NCBI GenBank assembly: GCA_964538875.1
Contig: CAZIHO010000113.1
Span: 1-10,755, forward strand
Origin: CAZIHO01 sp964538875
Lineage (GTDB): Bacteria > Pseudomonadota > Gammaproteobacteria > Chromatiales > Chromatiaceae
Reading direction: 5' to 3'
Length of the DNA: 10,755 nt
Positions 1-8,400 of this stretch are shown in pieces. Each line of letters begins with the position of its first letter. Positions within the stretch are counted from its first letter, which is position 1. The translations under genes were made by a program, and so were the position numbers. Under the pieces are notes generated by a model that saw only the letters and a list, made by a program, of their open reading frames with translations, did no database searches and had not been told where the DNA came from.

Positions 1-80
1 GACGGCGGAATGCGGGGGGCTTGAGCCTTGACCGGCGGGTCCCGACACCAGATACCTTGAGGGAGGCAGGCGCCCCATGA
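1..80 (+). CDS. Possible 3' end of the preceding ATPase-operon gene (partial, frame unresolved)
   Basis: All three forward frames are open at the window edge and stop at 22-24, 29-31 and 78-80. The last frame (25 codons, ending in GAGAP) stops on a TGA that overlaps the ATG of the A subunit in an ATGA, the same junction as between A and B, so it is an attractive candidate for the end of the preceding gene. Its composition is arginine-rich and I recognise no family in it, and the two earlier stops cannot be excluded. Operon logic suggests another V-ATPase subunit gene here, but nothing in these residues proves it. Confidence 0.25.
   Translation, partial: RRNAGGLSLDRRVPTPDTLREAGAP
59..66 (+). 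promoter_or_regulatory. Ribosome binding site of V-ATPase subunit A
   Basis: GAGGGAGG lies 10 nt before the ATG at 77 and is a strong match to the anti-Shine-Dalgarno sequence. It supports ATG 77 as the start of subunit A. No comparable site precedes the D gene, where only a short GAGG stands at 3251-3254. Confidence 0.6.
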
Positions 81-1876
81 CCGACACCCCCAACACGGGC
101 TCCATCCTGGACATCAACGGGCCCATCGTCACCATCCTGATGCCTGGCGTCCGCAGCGGCGCCCAGGTGCGCATCGGCCACTTGGGCCTGTACGGCGAGG
201 TCATCGCCCTGGACGGCGCACGGGCCATCGTGCAGGCCTACGAGTCCACCGACGACGTGCGGCCCGGCGAACCCGTGGAAGACCTGGGCTGGCCCCTGTC
301 GGTGGAACTGGGGCCGGGGCTCATGGGCCAGATTTTCGACGGCGTGCAGCGGCCCCTGGAACGGATTTTCGCGGAGTCCGGCGACCACATTCCCCGGGGT
401 CTCAAGGTGTCCTCCCTGGACCGGGACAAGCTGTGGCATTTCGTGCCGGTGGAAGAACACGAGCCGGGCCGGCCCATCGGCGGCGGCCTGTTGCTGGGTA
501 AGGTCCAGGAAACCCAAACCATCGTGCATAAGGTGATGGTGCCCCCCGGCATCAGCGGCGAGTTGGTGGAAATCGCCCCAGAAGGGGATTATCGCCTGGA
601 GGACACCATTGCCCGGGTGCGGGCGCCCAACGGCCAGACCCACAAGCTCAAGCTGTATCACCGCTGGCCAGTGCGGCGCCCCCGTCCCTACGCCAAACGG
701 GACGACGGCGTGGCGCCCCTCATCACCGGGCAACGGATCCTGGATACCTTCTTCCCGGTGCTCAAGGGCGGCAAGGCGGCGGTGCCCGGCCCGTTCGGCG
801 CCGGCAAGACCGTGGTGCAGCAGCAGGTGGCGCGCTGGGCCAACGCCGACATCGTGATTTACGTGGGCTGCGGCGAACGGGGCAACGAGTTGGTGGACGT
901 GCTGGAAACCTTTCCAGAACTCAACGACCCCTACACCGGCCGCAAGCTCATGGAACGCACCCTGCTGGTGGCCAACACCTCCAACATGCCGGTGGTGGCC
1001 CGGGAAGCGTCCATCTACGTGGGCCTGACCATGGCCGAGTATTACCGGGACATGGGCTACGACGTGGTGATGCTGGCGGACTCCACCAGCCGTTGGGCGG
1101 AGGCGCTGCGCGAGGTATCCGGCCGGCTCGGCCAGATGCCGGTGGAGGAAGGCTATCCCGCTTACCTGGCGTCCCGGCTGGCGGCCCTGTACGAGCGGGC
1201 CGGCCGGGTCCAGGCCCTGAGCGGCGCCACCGGCTCCGTGACCCTGATCGGCGCCGTATCGCCCCCAGGCGGCGACTTCTCGGAGCCGGTCACCAGCCAC
1301 ACCAAGGACATCATCGACACCTTCTGGGCCCTGTCCAAAGAATTGGCGGACGCCCGCCACTATCCCTCGGTGGACTGGGTGGGCAGCTTCTCCGGGCATG
1401 TGGGTACCGCCGCCGGCTGGTGGGCGCAAAACGTGAACAACGCCTGGAAGAGCCGCCGGGCCACAGCCCTGTCCCTGTTGTCCAGGGACGCGGAACTGTC
1501 CCGCATCGTCAATCTGGTGGGTCCCGAGGCCCTGTCCAGCGCCCAGCGCTGGGTGTTGGAAGGGGCGGCCCTCATCAAGGAAGGGGTGTTGCAGCAAAGC
1601 GCCCTGGACCCGGTGGACAGCTTCTGTTCGCCCCACAAGCAATTTGCGCTGCTGGATCTGGTGCTCGGCATTTACGACAAGGGCGCTGAGTTGATCGAAT
1701 TGGGGGTGCCGGTGCAAGAACTTCAAGAAATGCCGATCCTGGCGCGGGTACGGCGCGCCAAGTCGTCGTTCCCCAGCGACCAGGCGGACCGGCTCAAGGA
1801 CTTACGGGATGAAGTCAACCAGGCGTTTGACGCCATTCGCCTGGAATACGCCAAGCACGGGGAGCATGCCCGATGA
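77..1876 (+). CDS. ntpA: V/A-type ATPase catalytic subunit A
   Basis: This is the catalytic subunit of the V1/A1 head; it hydrolyses or makes ATP at the A-B interfaces and drives rotation of the D-containing stalk. At 599 residues it has the normal family length. The N-terminal beta-barrel (about 8-75) is followed by the extra A-subunit domain (about 115-200) that F1-beta lacks. The P-loop GPFGAGKT is at 238-245, GERGNE with the catalytic glutamate E267 at 266-271, LADSTSRWAEALRE at 333-346, and the A-subunit signature SPPGGDFSEPV at 395-405. The C-terminal helical domain is complete. The start is supported by GAGGGAGG 10 nt upstream. The stop overlaps the start of subunit B (ATGA), indicating translational coupling. 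Whether the enzyme moves H+ or Na+ cannot be told without the membrane subunits. The symbol follows the bacterial ntp naming; atpA is an equivalent. Confidence 0.97.
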   Translation: MTDTPNTGSILDINGPIVTILMPGVRSGAQVRIGHLGLYGEVIALDGARAIVQAYESTDDVRPGEPVEDLGWPLSVELGPGLMGQIFDGVQRPLERIFAESGDHIPRGLKVSSLDRDKLWHFVPVEEHEPGRPIGGGLLLGKVQETQTIVHKVMVPPGISGELVEIAPEGDYRLEDTIARVRAPNGQTHKLKLYHRWPVRRPRPYAKRDDGVAPLITGQRILDTFFPVLKGGKAAVPGPFGAGKTVVQQQVARWANADIVIYVGCGERGNELVDVLETFPELNDPYTGRKLMERTLLVANTSNMPVVAREASIYVGLTMAEYYRDMGYDVVMLADSTSRWAEALREVSGRLGQMPVEEGYPAYLASRLAALYERAGRVQALSGATGSVTLIGAVSPPGGDFSEPVTSHTKDIIDTFWALSKELADARHYPSVDWVGSFSGHVGTAAGWWAQNVNNAWKSRRATALSLLSRDAELSRIVNLVGPEALSSAQRWVLEGAALIKEGVLQQSALDPVDSFCSPHKQFALLDLVLGIYDKGAELIELGVPVQELQEMPILARVRRAKSSFPSDQADRLKDLRDEVNQAFDAIRLEYAKHGEHAR

Positions 1877-3252
1877 GCGCCAAGGAATACCGGACCGCCG
1901 CCTCCGCCAAGGGCGGCCTGCTGATCGTCAAGGATGCCCCCGGCGTCGCCTTCGGCGACCGGGTGCAAATCCGGGATTACCGGGGCCGGCGCCGCAACGG
2001 CCAGGTAATCCGCTGCGCCGACGCGGAAGTGCTGGTGCAGGTGTTTGAGGGTACCGACGACCTGGACCTGGAAACCACCTGGGTACGGTTCCTGGATGCG
2101 CCCCTGCAAATCGCCCTGTCCCCGGAAATTCTCGGCCGGGTGTTCGACGGCATCGGTGAGCCCAAGGACGACCGGCCCCCCATCGTCTCCAACATCCGCC
2201 GCAATGTGAGCGGCGCACCCATCAACCCGGCGGCCCGCACCTATCCCAGGGAATTCATCCAGACCGGCGTTTCCACCATCGATGGCCTCAACTCCCTGGT
2301 GCGGGGGCAGAAATTGCCCATCTTCTCCGGCTCCGGCCTGCCCCATAACCGGCTGGCAGCCCAGATCGTGCGTCAGGCGCGCTTGGTAGACCAGGAATCC
2401 AGCTTCTCCATCGTGTTCGCCGCCATGGGCGTTTCCTACTCGGATGCCCGCTTTTTCCAGGAAGAATTCGCCAATTCCGGCGTGCTGGGCAACGTGGTCA
2501 TGTTCATCAACCTGGCGGACGACCCGCCCATCGAACGCCTAGCCCTGCCCCGGGTGGCCCTGACCGCCGCCGAATACCTGGCCTTCGACCTGGACCGGCA
2601 TGTACTGGTGGTCATGACCGATATGACCTACTACGCGGAAGCGCTCCGGGAAGTGGCCACCGCCAAGGGGGACGTGCCGTCCCGCAAGGGCTACCCCGGC
2701 TACCTCTACTCGGACCTGGCGGAAATCTACGAGCGCTGCGGCCGCATCCAGGAACGGCATGGCTCCATTACCCTGATGCCAGTGGTGAGTATGCCCTCGG
2801 ACGACATCACCCACCCGATTCCGGACCTCACCGGCTATATCACCGAGGGCCAGATCGTGCTGAGCCGGGAACTGCACAACCAGGGCATCTACCCGCCGGT
2901 ACATATTTCCGCGTCCCTGTCCCGGCTCATGAAGGATGGCATCGGCAAGGACGACACCCGGGAGGACCATCCCCGGGTCGCCAGCCAATTATTCGCCCTG
3001 TACGCCCGGGCCCTGGAGACCCGCAACCTGGCGTCCATCATCGGCGCCGACGAACTCTCAGAGCGGGACCGGCGTTTCCTGCGCTTCGCGGACGCCTTCG
3101 ACAAACGCTTCGTGGGCCAGTTGGAGGACGAGGACCGCTCAATCATCGAGACCCTGAATCTCTCCTGGGACCTGCTGTCCATGTTCCCCAAGGAGGCCTT
3201 GACCCGGGTCTCTGAAACGGACCTGGCCAAGTATCACCACGGCGAAGCCTGA
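1873..3252 (+). CDS. ntpB: V/A-type ATPase subunit B (regulatory nucleotide-binding)
   Basis: This is the non-catalytic partner of subunit A in the A3B3 hexamer. It has 459 residues, the usual length. Family hallmarks are visible in order: LPIFSGSGLPHNRLAAQI at 148-165, which replaces a true P-loop; FAAMGVSYSDARFFQEEF at 182-199; MTDMTYYAEALREV at 248-261; GYPGYLYSDLAEIYERCGRI at 273-292; PSDDITHPIPDLTGYITEGQ at 308-327; and SLSRLM at 348-353. By homology with the Enterococcus enzyme, the arginine of SLSRLM (R351) is the arginine finger that reaches into the catalytic site of A. The ATG sits in the ATGA overlap with the A stop codon, so the two are probably made in matched amounts. No truncation or missing key residue is seen. 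The stop is 10 nt before the D gene. Confidence 0.97.
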   Translation: MSAKEYRTAASAKGGLLIVKDAPGVAFGDRVQIRDYRGRRRNGQVIRCADAEVLVQVFEGTDDLDLETTWVRFLDAPLQIALSPEILGRVFDGIGEPKDDRPPIVSNIRRNVSGAPINPAARTYPREFIQTGVSTIDGLNSLVRGQKLPIFSGSGLPHNRLAAQIVRQARLVDQESSFSIVFAAMGVSYSDARFFQEEFANSGVLGNVVMFINLADDPPIERLALPRVALTAAEYLAFDLDRHVLVVMTDMTYYAEALREVATAKGDVPSRKGYPGYLYSDLAEIYERCGRIQERHGSITLMPVVSMPSDDITHPIPDLTGYITEGQIVLSRELHNQGIYPPVHISASLSRLMKDGIGKDDTREDHPRVASQLFALYARALETRNLASIIGADELSERDRRFLRFADAFDKRFVGQLEDEDRSIIETLNLSWDLLSMFPKEALTRVSETDLAKYHHGEA

Positions 3253-3262
3253 GGCCGGGCCC

Positions 3263-3886
3263 ATGTCCCAACAGCTCATCAAGGTACCGCCCACCAAGAA
3301 CACCCTGCTCAAGCTGAAGAAGCAGGTGGCGTTCCTGGAGGACGGCCACACCCTGTTGGAACGCAAGCGGGAACTCCTGACCCGCCTGGTCTATGAACGG
3401 GTAGGCGAATACCGGCGCCTGCGGGAAGAAAGCCGCCGCCTGCTGGGCGACGCCTACCGCTGGCTGACGGTGCTGCTGCTCAAGCAGGGCAGCCGCTCCC
3501 TGCACCAGGCCTCGTTCGGCACCGAACCCATGCTCAAGGTGGACATCCTGCCCCGGCGCAGCCTGGGCGTGGAGTACCCCGCCATCAGCAGCGAACGCCT
3601 GCCCATGAAACCCCTGGGCCTGCTCGGCACCGACGCCAGCTTCGACCGCACCCGGGAAACCCTGGCGGACGCCCTGGTGCTACTGGCCCGCCTGGGCGAA
3701 TTGGAAATGGCCCTGGCGCGGCTCATGGAAGAACAGCGCAAGGCCCAGAAACGGGTCAACGCCCTCAAGTACAACATCATCCCCCGCTACCGGCGCACCA
3801 TCCATTTCATCCAATCCGCCTTGGAAGAGGAAGAACGCAATACCCTGTTTCAAATCAAGGTGTTGCGGGAACAGCAGCGGGTCTAG
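3263..3886 (+). CDS. ntpD: V/A-type ATPase subunit D (central rotor stalk)
   Basis: Subunit D is the long coiled-coil shaft that turns inside the A3B3 ring and links it to the membrane rotor. The 207-residue length is typical. The N-terminal helix carries the family pattern PPTKNTLLKLKKQVAFLEDG (9-28) followed by GHTLLERKRELL (28-39). The C-terminal helix carries RVNALKYNIIPRYRRTIHFI (164-183) and a strongly charged EEEERN stretch (188-193). The middle part (about 85-130) is the variable globular region. The gene follows B after 10 nt with only a weak GAGG as ribosome binding site, so coupled translation is likely. No further gene on this strand follows, so D closes the operon here; in some other bacteria I and K genes come after D. 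Confidence 0.95.
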   Translation: MSQQLIKVPPTKNTLLKLKKQVAFLEDGHTLLERKRELLTRLVYERVGEYRRLREESRRLLGDAYRWLTVLLLKQGSRSLHQASFGTEPMLKVDILPRRSLGVEYPAISSERLPMKPLGLLGTDASFDRTRETLADALVLLARLGELEMALARLMEEQRKAQKRVNALKYNIIPRYRRTIHFIQSALEEEERNTLFQIKVLREQQRV

Positions 3887-3902
3887 GCGGCGGCCGGCGT
3901 GG

Positions 3903-3945
3903 GGTTTTGGCGGAGCCGCAAACCAAGCACGGCGGAGATACCGCC
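3903..3945. terminator. Weak hairpins in the convergent gap (possible two-way terminator)
   Basis: The 62-nt gap between the convergent D and phytochrome genes holds two small hairpins. One pairs GGTTT (3903-3907) with AAACC (3920-3924) around an inner GGC/GCC stem with one bulge and a G-T pair. The other pairs GGCGG (3931-3935) with CCGCC (3941-3945) across a five-base loop. Neither is followed by a T-tract on either strand, so a standard intrinsic terminator is not shown; Rho-dependent ending or simple collision control is equally possible. Confidence 0.25.
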
Positions 3946-3948
3946 CGT

Positions 3949-5409
3949 TCATTTGAACAACAGACGCTGGAGAAAATCCCGCAGTTTCAGGGCCAACAGG
4001 CGTGCCTCGTTGTCCCAGGGCCGGCTGTAGCCGAGGCGCTTTTCCACCCATTTTTCAAAGGAATGCCGGGGTGCGATGCCGAGGTTTCCATCGTGGAACT
4101 CCACCGGCTTGTCCGGATTGCCGCCCCAGGCAACTTCGTAGAGGTGCTCCATGCGGCAGAGAAAGACGCGGGGACCCTCCCGGTCCCCGAGTTTTACCCG
4201 TACCGCCAGCACACCAGCGCTCAGGGAGTGGGGAAAATTGGGCACTTGGCGCGCCAAGCTGTCGCCGAACCACAGAACCTCGTCCTGCCAGCGGCAAAAC
4301 CAGTTGTCGAACACATCTAGGGCGTCCGGTTCCAGGCAGGTGCCGGTGCCGACGCAGATATCGCCCCAGCGGAACAGGGCGCCGTCCACCTTAAACTCCT
4401 GCATCAGCCAGGCGCCGACTTCCGGCCAGGCACGGGATAGATCGCCGTGCTTTTGCAGCAAGGCGAGTACGGCATCGAACTGGCGGGTCAAATTGTCGAT
4501 CAAACGCATACGCCGGCCAGACTGGGAGCGGATAATCTCCAGTGCGTGGCGCCGGGCCAGGGAAGCCAGATGATCCAGAGTTTGCAGGGGCAGCCGACAA
4601 GGCTCCGAGTGATGGGCGGTCACCAGGGCGAGGAGCTGGCCCCCGGCGGCCAACGGCAACGAGAGGGATGCGCGGACGCCCATGTTGGCCAGATAGACCC
4701 GATGGACAGGGGATACGCTGCGCAAATCCGCCCAGGTCAAGTCCGCAGTAACCTCATCCCGGCCAAGCAGGGGCACCGGCTCCGCCCGGGCATCCGCAAT
4801 CATGCGCCACGGATGCTTCTGATACAGGGTCCGGGCGATCTGGGGAATGTCACTGGCGGGAAAGCGCAACCCCAGATAACTGCCATAGACGTCGCCCTGG
4901 CGCCGTTCCGCGATCACTTCGCCATCGCCGTTATCGTGGAAGCGGTAAAACATCACCCGCTGAAAACCGCTCTGTTCTACCACCGACTGCAAAAGGGCAT
5001 CGCGGCTTCGTTCCGGATTGGGGTCCACCCCCACCGGAGCTTGCAGGCTGGTTTCTTCGGAGGATGCCGGGGCAGTCGCTAGGTGGGGAAAAAGCTCCAG
5101 GGAAATGTTGCCCTGCTCACCCCGGACCACTAGCAGGTCCAGCATGCCACCGCGCCCCGCCACCTGGGCTTCCAGAACCCGGCGAGTGCCCGGGTTCGGA
5201 CCCAGCCCCGCCAAGCAGTCGCGCAAGGATTCCGGCACCGGACGACCCAACAAGCTGGCTGGATCGAGGTCCAGGAACTGGCCCAGATTGGCCGCCACAT
5301 GACTCACCAGGCCCTGTTCGTCCAGCATCAGCAGAGTGCCCCCCGGTTCGATGGCGCCGGACAAATGCAGGGCCTCCCGCTCGCACTGGGCTAAGATTCC
5401 CCTATTCAC
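3949..5409 (-). CDS. Stand-alone bacteriophytochrome photosensory core (PAS-GAF-PHY, no output domain)
   Basis: This protein of 486 aa is a red/far-red sensor core. PAS (about 1-115) begins with the biliverdin-attachment region QCEREALHLSGAIEPGG, with C9 in the canonical cysteine position. GAF (about 125-295) has YRF (Y155), PASDIP (184-189, key D187), Y196, SPVH (H236) and TAHH (H266), matching D207, H260 and H290 of Deinococcus BphP. PHY (about 300-486) has the tongue motifs WGGNP (428-432) and PRHSF (447-451). The chain ends right after the last PHY helix: there is no histidine kinase, GGDEF or other effector. The usual IQPHG next to the cysteine is IEPGG here. The start is a GTG inside the preceding gene's end (shared GTGAATAG), with GGAGAG at 5421-5426 as ribosome binding site. 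No heme oxygenase gene for making biliverdin is in the window. It probably acts on a partner protein, most simply the fusion encoded just upstream; that link is inferred. Confidence 0.9.
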   Translation of the reverse strand: MNRGILAQCEREALHLSGAIEPGGTLLMLDEQGLVSHVAANLGQFLDLDPASLLGRPVPESLRDCLAGLGPNPGTRRVLEAQVAGRGGMLDLLVVRGEQGNISLELFPHLATAPASSEETSLQAPVGVDPNPERSRDALLQSVVEQSGFQRVMFYRFHDNGDGEVIAERRQGDVYGSYLGLRFPASDIPQIARTLYQKHPWRMIADARAEPVPLLGRDEVTADLTWADLRSVSPVHRVYLANMGVRASLSLPLAAGGQLLALVTAHHSEPCRLPLQTLDHLASLARRHALEIIRSQSGRRMRLIDNLTRQFDAVLALLQKHGDLSRAWPEVGAWLMQEFKVDGALFRWGDICVGTGTCLEPDALDVFDNWFCRWQDEVLWFGDSLARQVPNFPHSLSAGVLAVRVKLGDREGPRVFLCRMEHLYEVAWGGNPDKPVEFHDGNLGIAPRHSFEKWVEKRLGYSRPWDNEARLLALKLRDFLQRLLFK

Positions 5410-8400
5410 CGGACTGGCTACTCTCCATCAGCGCTTGAAATGCATCGGCTTCCAGCGGCCGCGCCAAGTAATAGCCCTGCGCCATGTCGCAGCCTTGCGC
5501 CGTGAGCCAGCTCAGTTGCTCCTGGGTTTCCACTCCCTCGGCCACGGTTCGGAATTCCAGGGCATGGGCGAGGCTGATCACGGCGCGGGCAATTGCCTCG
5601 TCCCCCTTGTTGACGCCCAGCCCGCTAACAAAGGTGCGGTCCAGTTTCACTTCGCATAAGGGCAAGCGCTTGAGATAGGCCAGGGACGAAAACCCGGTGC
5701 CGAAATCATCAATAGCCAATTTGATTCCAGCCTGGTCGAGGGTGTCCAGATTGACGGTTACCGGACCCGAGTGCTCTAGCAGGGCACCTTCCGTGATTTC
5801 GATCTGGGTGGCCTCTGGAGGCACGCCATGCTCCCGGAACATTTCCAGCAGACCCGTGGCGAAACCCGGCTCGCGAATGGAACGGGGCGAGGTATTGAAC
5901 GCGATGCAGGGCACAGCAAAGCCTTGGCGGCGCCAACTGGCCAGTTGCTCCAGCAACAGGGCGGCGACCCGGCGCTCCAGGTCCAGGATCAGCCCTACCT
6001 GTTCCGCGATGGGGATGAACTCGCCGGGGGAAATAGTTCCTAACTCCGGGTCTTGCCAACGCAGCAGGGCCTCGGCACCGGCCAGGGGGTGGTGCGGGGC
6101 CAACGCAAACTTGGGCTGATAAACCATGCGCAACCGCCCGGGCAGACGCAGGGCCTCGCGCAGGGCACTCACCATGGCGGTGCGCTTCAGCAGGCGCACG
6201 TGCAGATCCGGGACAAAGTATTCGACCCGGTTGCGGCCCATTTCCTTGGCCCGGTACATGGCCGCGTCCGCTGCCTTGGTCAGGCTAGTGGAATCCGTCC
6301 CGTCCTGGGGATAGATGGCCACGCCGACGCTGGCGGAAACGAACAGGGAGCGGTCCTGGATCTCAAAGGAACAGGACAACTCGTCGACGATCCGTTCCAC
6401 CAGCTGGTTGACGATTTCCACCGGGCAGTCCACCAGGATGGCGGTAAACTCGTCGCCGCCCAGCCGCGCCACCGTATCCTCGCTGCGCACTGAATTTTTC
6501 AGCCGGTCCCCCGCTTGTCGCAACAGTTCGTCGCCCACGTCGTGGCCCAGGGTGTCGTTGATGGTCTTAAAATTGTCCAGGTCGATGAATAGCACCACCA
6601 CCCGCTGGTTTTGCCGGCGCGCTTGGGCCAGGGCCTGGCGCAACCGATCCTGAAACAGCGAGCGGTTGGGCAGATTGGTCAGGGCATCGTGGGTTGCCAG
6701 GTACTCCATCCGGTGTTGCGAGTTCTTGATGCTAGAGATGTCGGAAAACACGGCGACATAGTGTTCTGTATCTCCCTGGGCGCCATCGATCCGGTTGACG
6801 GTCATCCACTGGGGATAGGCTTCCCCGCCTTTACGGGTATTCCACAGTTCCCCTTGCCAAAAGCCGCTGTCCTTGAGGGACTGCCACATAAGGCGGCTTT
6901 GCTCAGGACCTTGGCGGGTGGATTGCAAAAAATCCTCCAGGTTCTTGCCCGCCACCTCCTGGGGCCCATAGCCGGTGATGGAGCTAAAGGCGGGGTTGGT
7001 GGTCTGAATCCGGGTGGTGGGGTCGGTGACCACAATGGCCTCACCCGCTTGGTGGAACACCCGGGCGGTTATCCGCAGTTGCTCCTCGGCGTAGCGCCGG
7101 TCGGTAATGTCCTCGCCTTCGGTGATGAAGGCGGAGGGTTGACCGGCGCCGTCGATCAGCACTTGATGCACGGTGCGCAGGTAGCGGCGCACCCCGTCCC
7201 GTTCGACCAAATGCTCGCCAGCCACCGGCGCCCGGGTGCGGAGGGCTTGCAGATCCAGCCCCCAAAGGTCCGCCGCCAGGGCTGGCGGCAGCAGGGTGAA
7301 GTCGTTCTGACCGCTATAGCGGTCCTTGTCGAGGGCAAAAAACTCCAGAAAACTGCGGTTAGCGAACAAATAGGCACCGCGCAGATCCCGCATGGCGAAG
7401 ATCAGGGTGGTATTTTCCATCAGGGCCGCCAGCCGCTCCCGGGATTCTTCCAGGGCCGCCTGGATTTGAGCGACGTCGGTCACGTCGATCAGGGTCACCA
7501 CCAGCCGGGCGACCTCGCCCACCTTGTCAATGCCTGGCGTGATCGCCATGCGCAGAATGCGGTCGTTCTGGGTGATGAGCACCTCCTCCCGGTCCAGGTG
7601 CGCCAGCACGTGTTGCAGCCGGGTTTCCAGATCCTCCATCGCCTCCGGCAAGCGCAGACGAGCCACCGGCAAATGCAGGGCTGTGGAGCGGAAATCGAAG
7701 CGGCGGGCGGCGGGGGCGTTGAAACGGATCAACTGGCAGGCCCGGTCAAACACCAGAATTGGGAACTCAAGGGCATCGTAAAGGTGGGAGTATTCCTCAG
7801 ATAGGCGGAACAGTTCCTGGCTTTTGACATTCAGTTCCTGATTGAGGCTTAAGAGTTCTTCGTTGGTAGCCTGGAGTTCCTCATTGGCAGCTTCCATTTC
7901 TTCATTAGTTGCCTGCAACTCCTCGTTTGACGCCTGGGCTTCCTCATTAAGGGCTTGCATCTCCTCGTTGGCGGTAGCCATTTCCTCCACGAGGGTTTGC
8001 AGGTGCTCCCGGGTGGAGCGCAACTCATCCTCTAGTTGGCGACTGGGGGCCGTGTCAATGGGCTCCGCTTCCACCGGACCTGCGGATTCCGGGATGAACA
8101 GCACCAGCAGCCATTGGCCGCCAGCATCCCCAACCCGGGAAAGGTATAAGCGCACCCATTCCCGGCCCAGTTTGCGCCGCCGGCCACGCTGGGGCTTCAC
8201 CGTTTTGTTGTGCCGGTGCAGGAGGGTCAGCAACTCGCCGCGCAGTGAGGGCACTGCCACCTCGGCGACGTGCAAGCGGGCCGTGCCGACCGGAAACTGC
8301 AGGTAATGATCCACGCTGCCAGCGGTGTGCTGGATATTGCCGTCCAGATCGCATAGGGCGGCGGTAAGCTTGAAGTGTTCGATCAAGCCGGCGAGCAGGC

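Noticed and set aside
1093..1689. Open frame of 198 codons on the plus strand
   Set aside because: It is an alternate frame inside subunit A, rich in Arg, Gly and Pro as expected for out-of-frame reading of GC-rich DNA.
1723..2346. Open frame of 207 codons on the minus strand
   Set aside because: It is antisense to the end of subunit A and start of subunit B, both certain from conserved motifs.
77..3252. F1 alpha/beta ATP synthase subunits
   Set aside because: The A-specific insertion, GPFGAGKT and SPPGGDFSEP, the SGSGLPHN motif in B, and the following D subunit identify the V/A type.
4447..5082. Open frame of 211 codons on the plus strand
   Set aside because: It is antisense to the phytochrome core, whose GAF motifs (PASDIP, SPVH, TAHH) fix the real strand and frame.
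3949..5409. Truncated remnant of a phytochrome histidine kinase
   Set aside because: The frame ends cleanly after the PHY domain, the following 60 bases hold no kinase-like sequence, and all sensor residues are kept, so decay is not indicated.
6611..7804. Long open frame of 397 codons on the plus strand
   Set aside because: It lies wholly inside the fusion gene on the opposite strand, where the PAS, GGDEF and coiled-coil motifs are clear. Its translation shows no family features; GC-rich codon use keeps the antisense frame open.
7790..7978. Regular 21-bp repeats as a possible CRISPR or minisatellite
   Set aside because: The repeats are in frame, diverged, without spacers, and are explained by the NEEL coiled-coil heptads.
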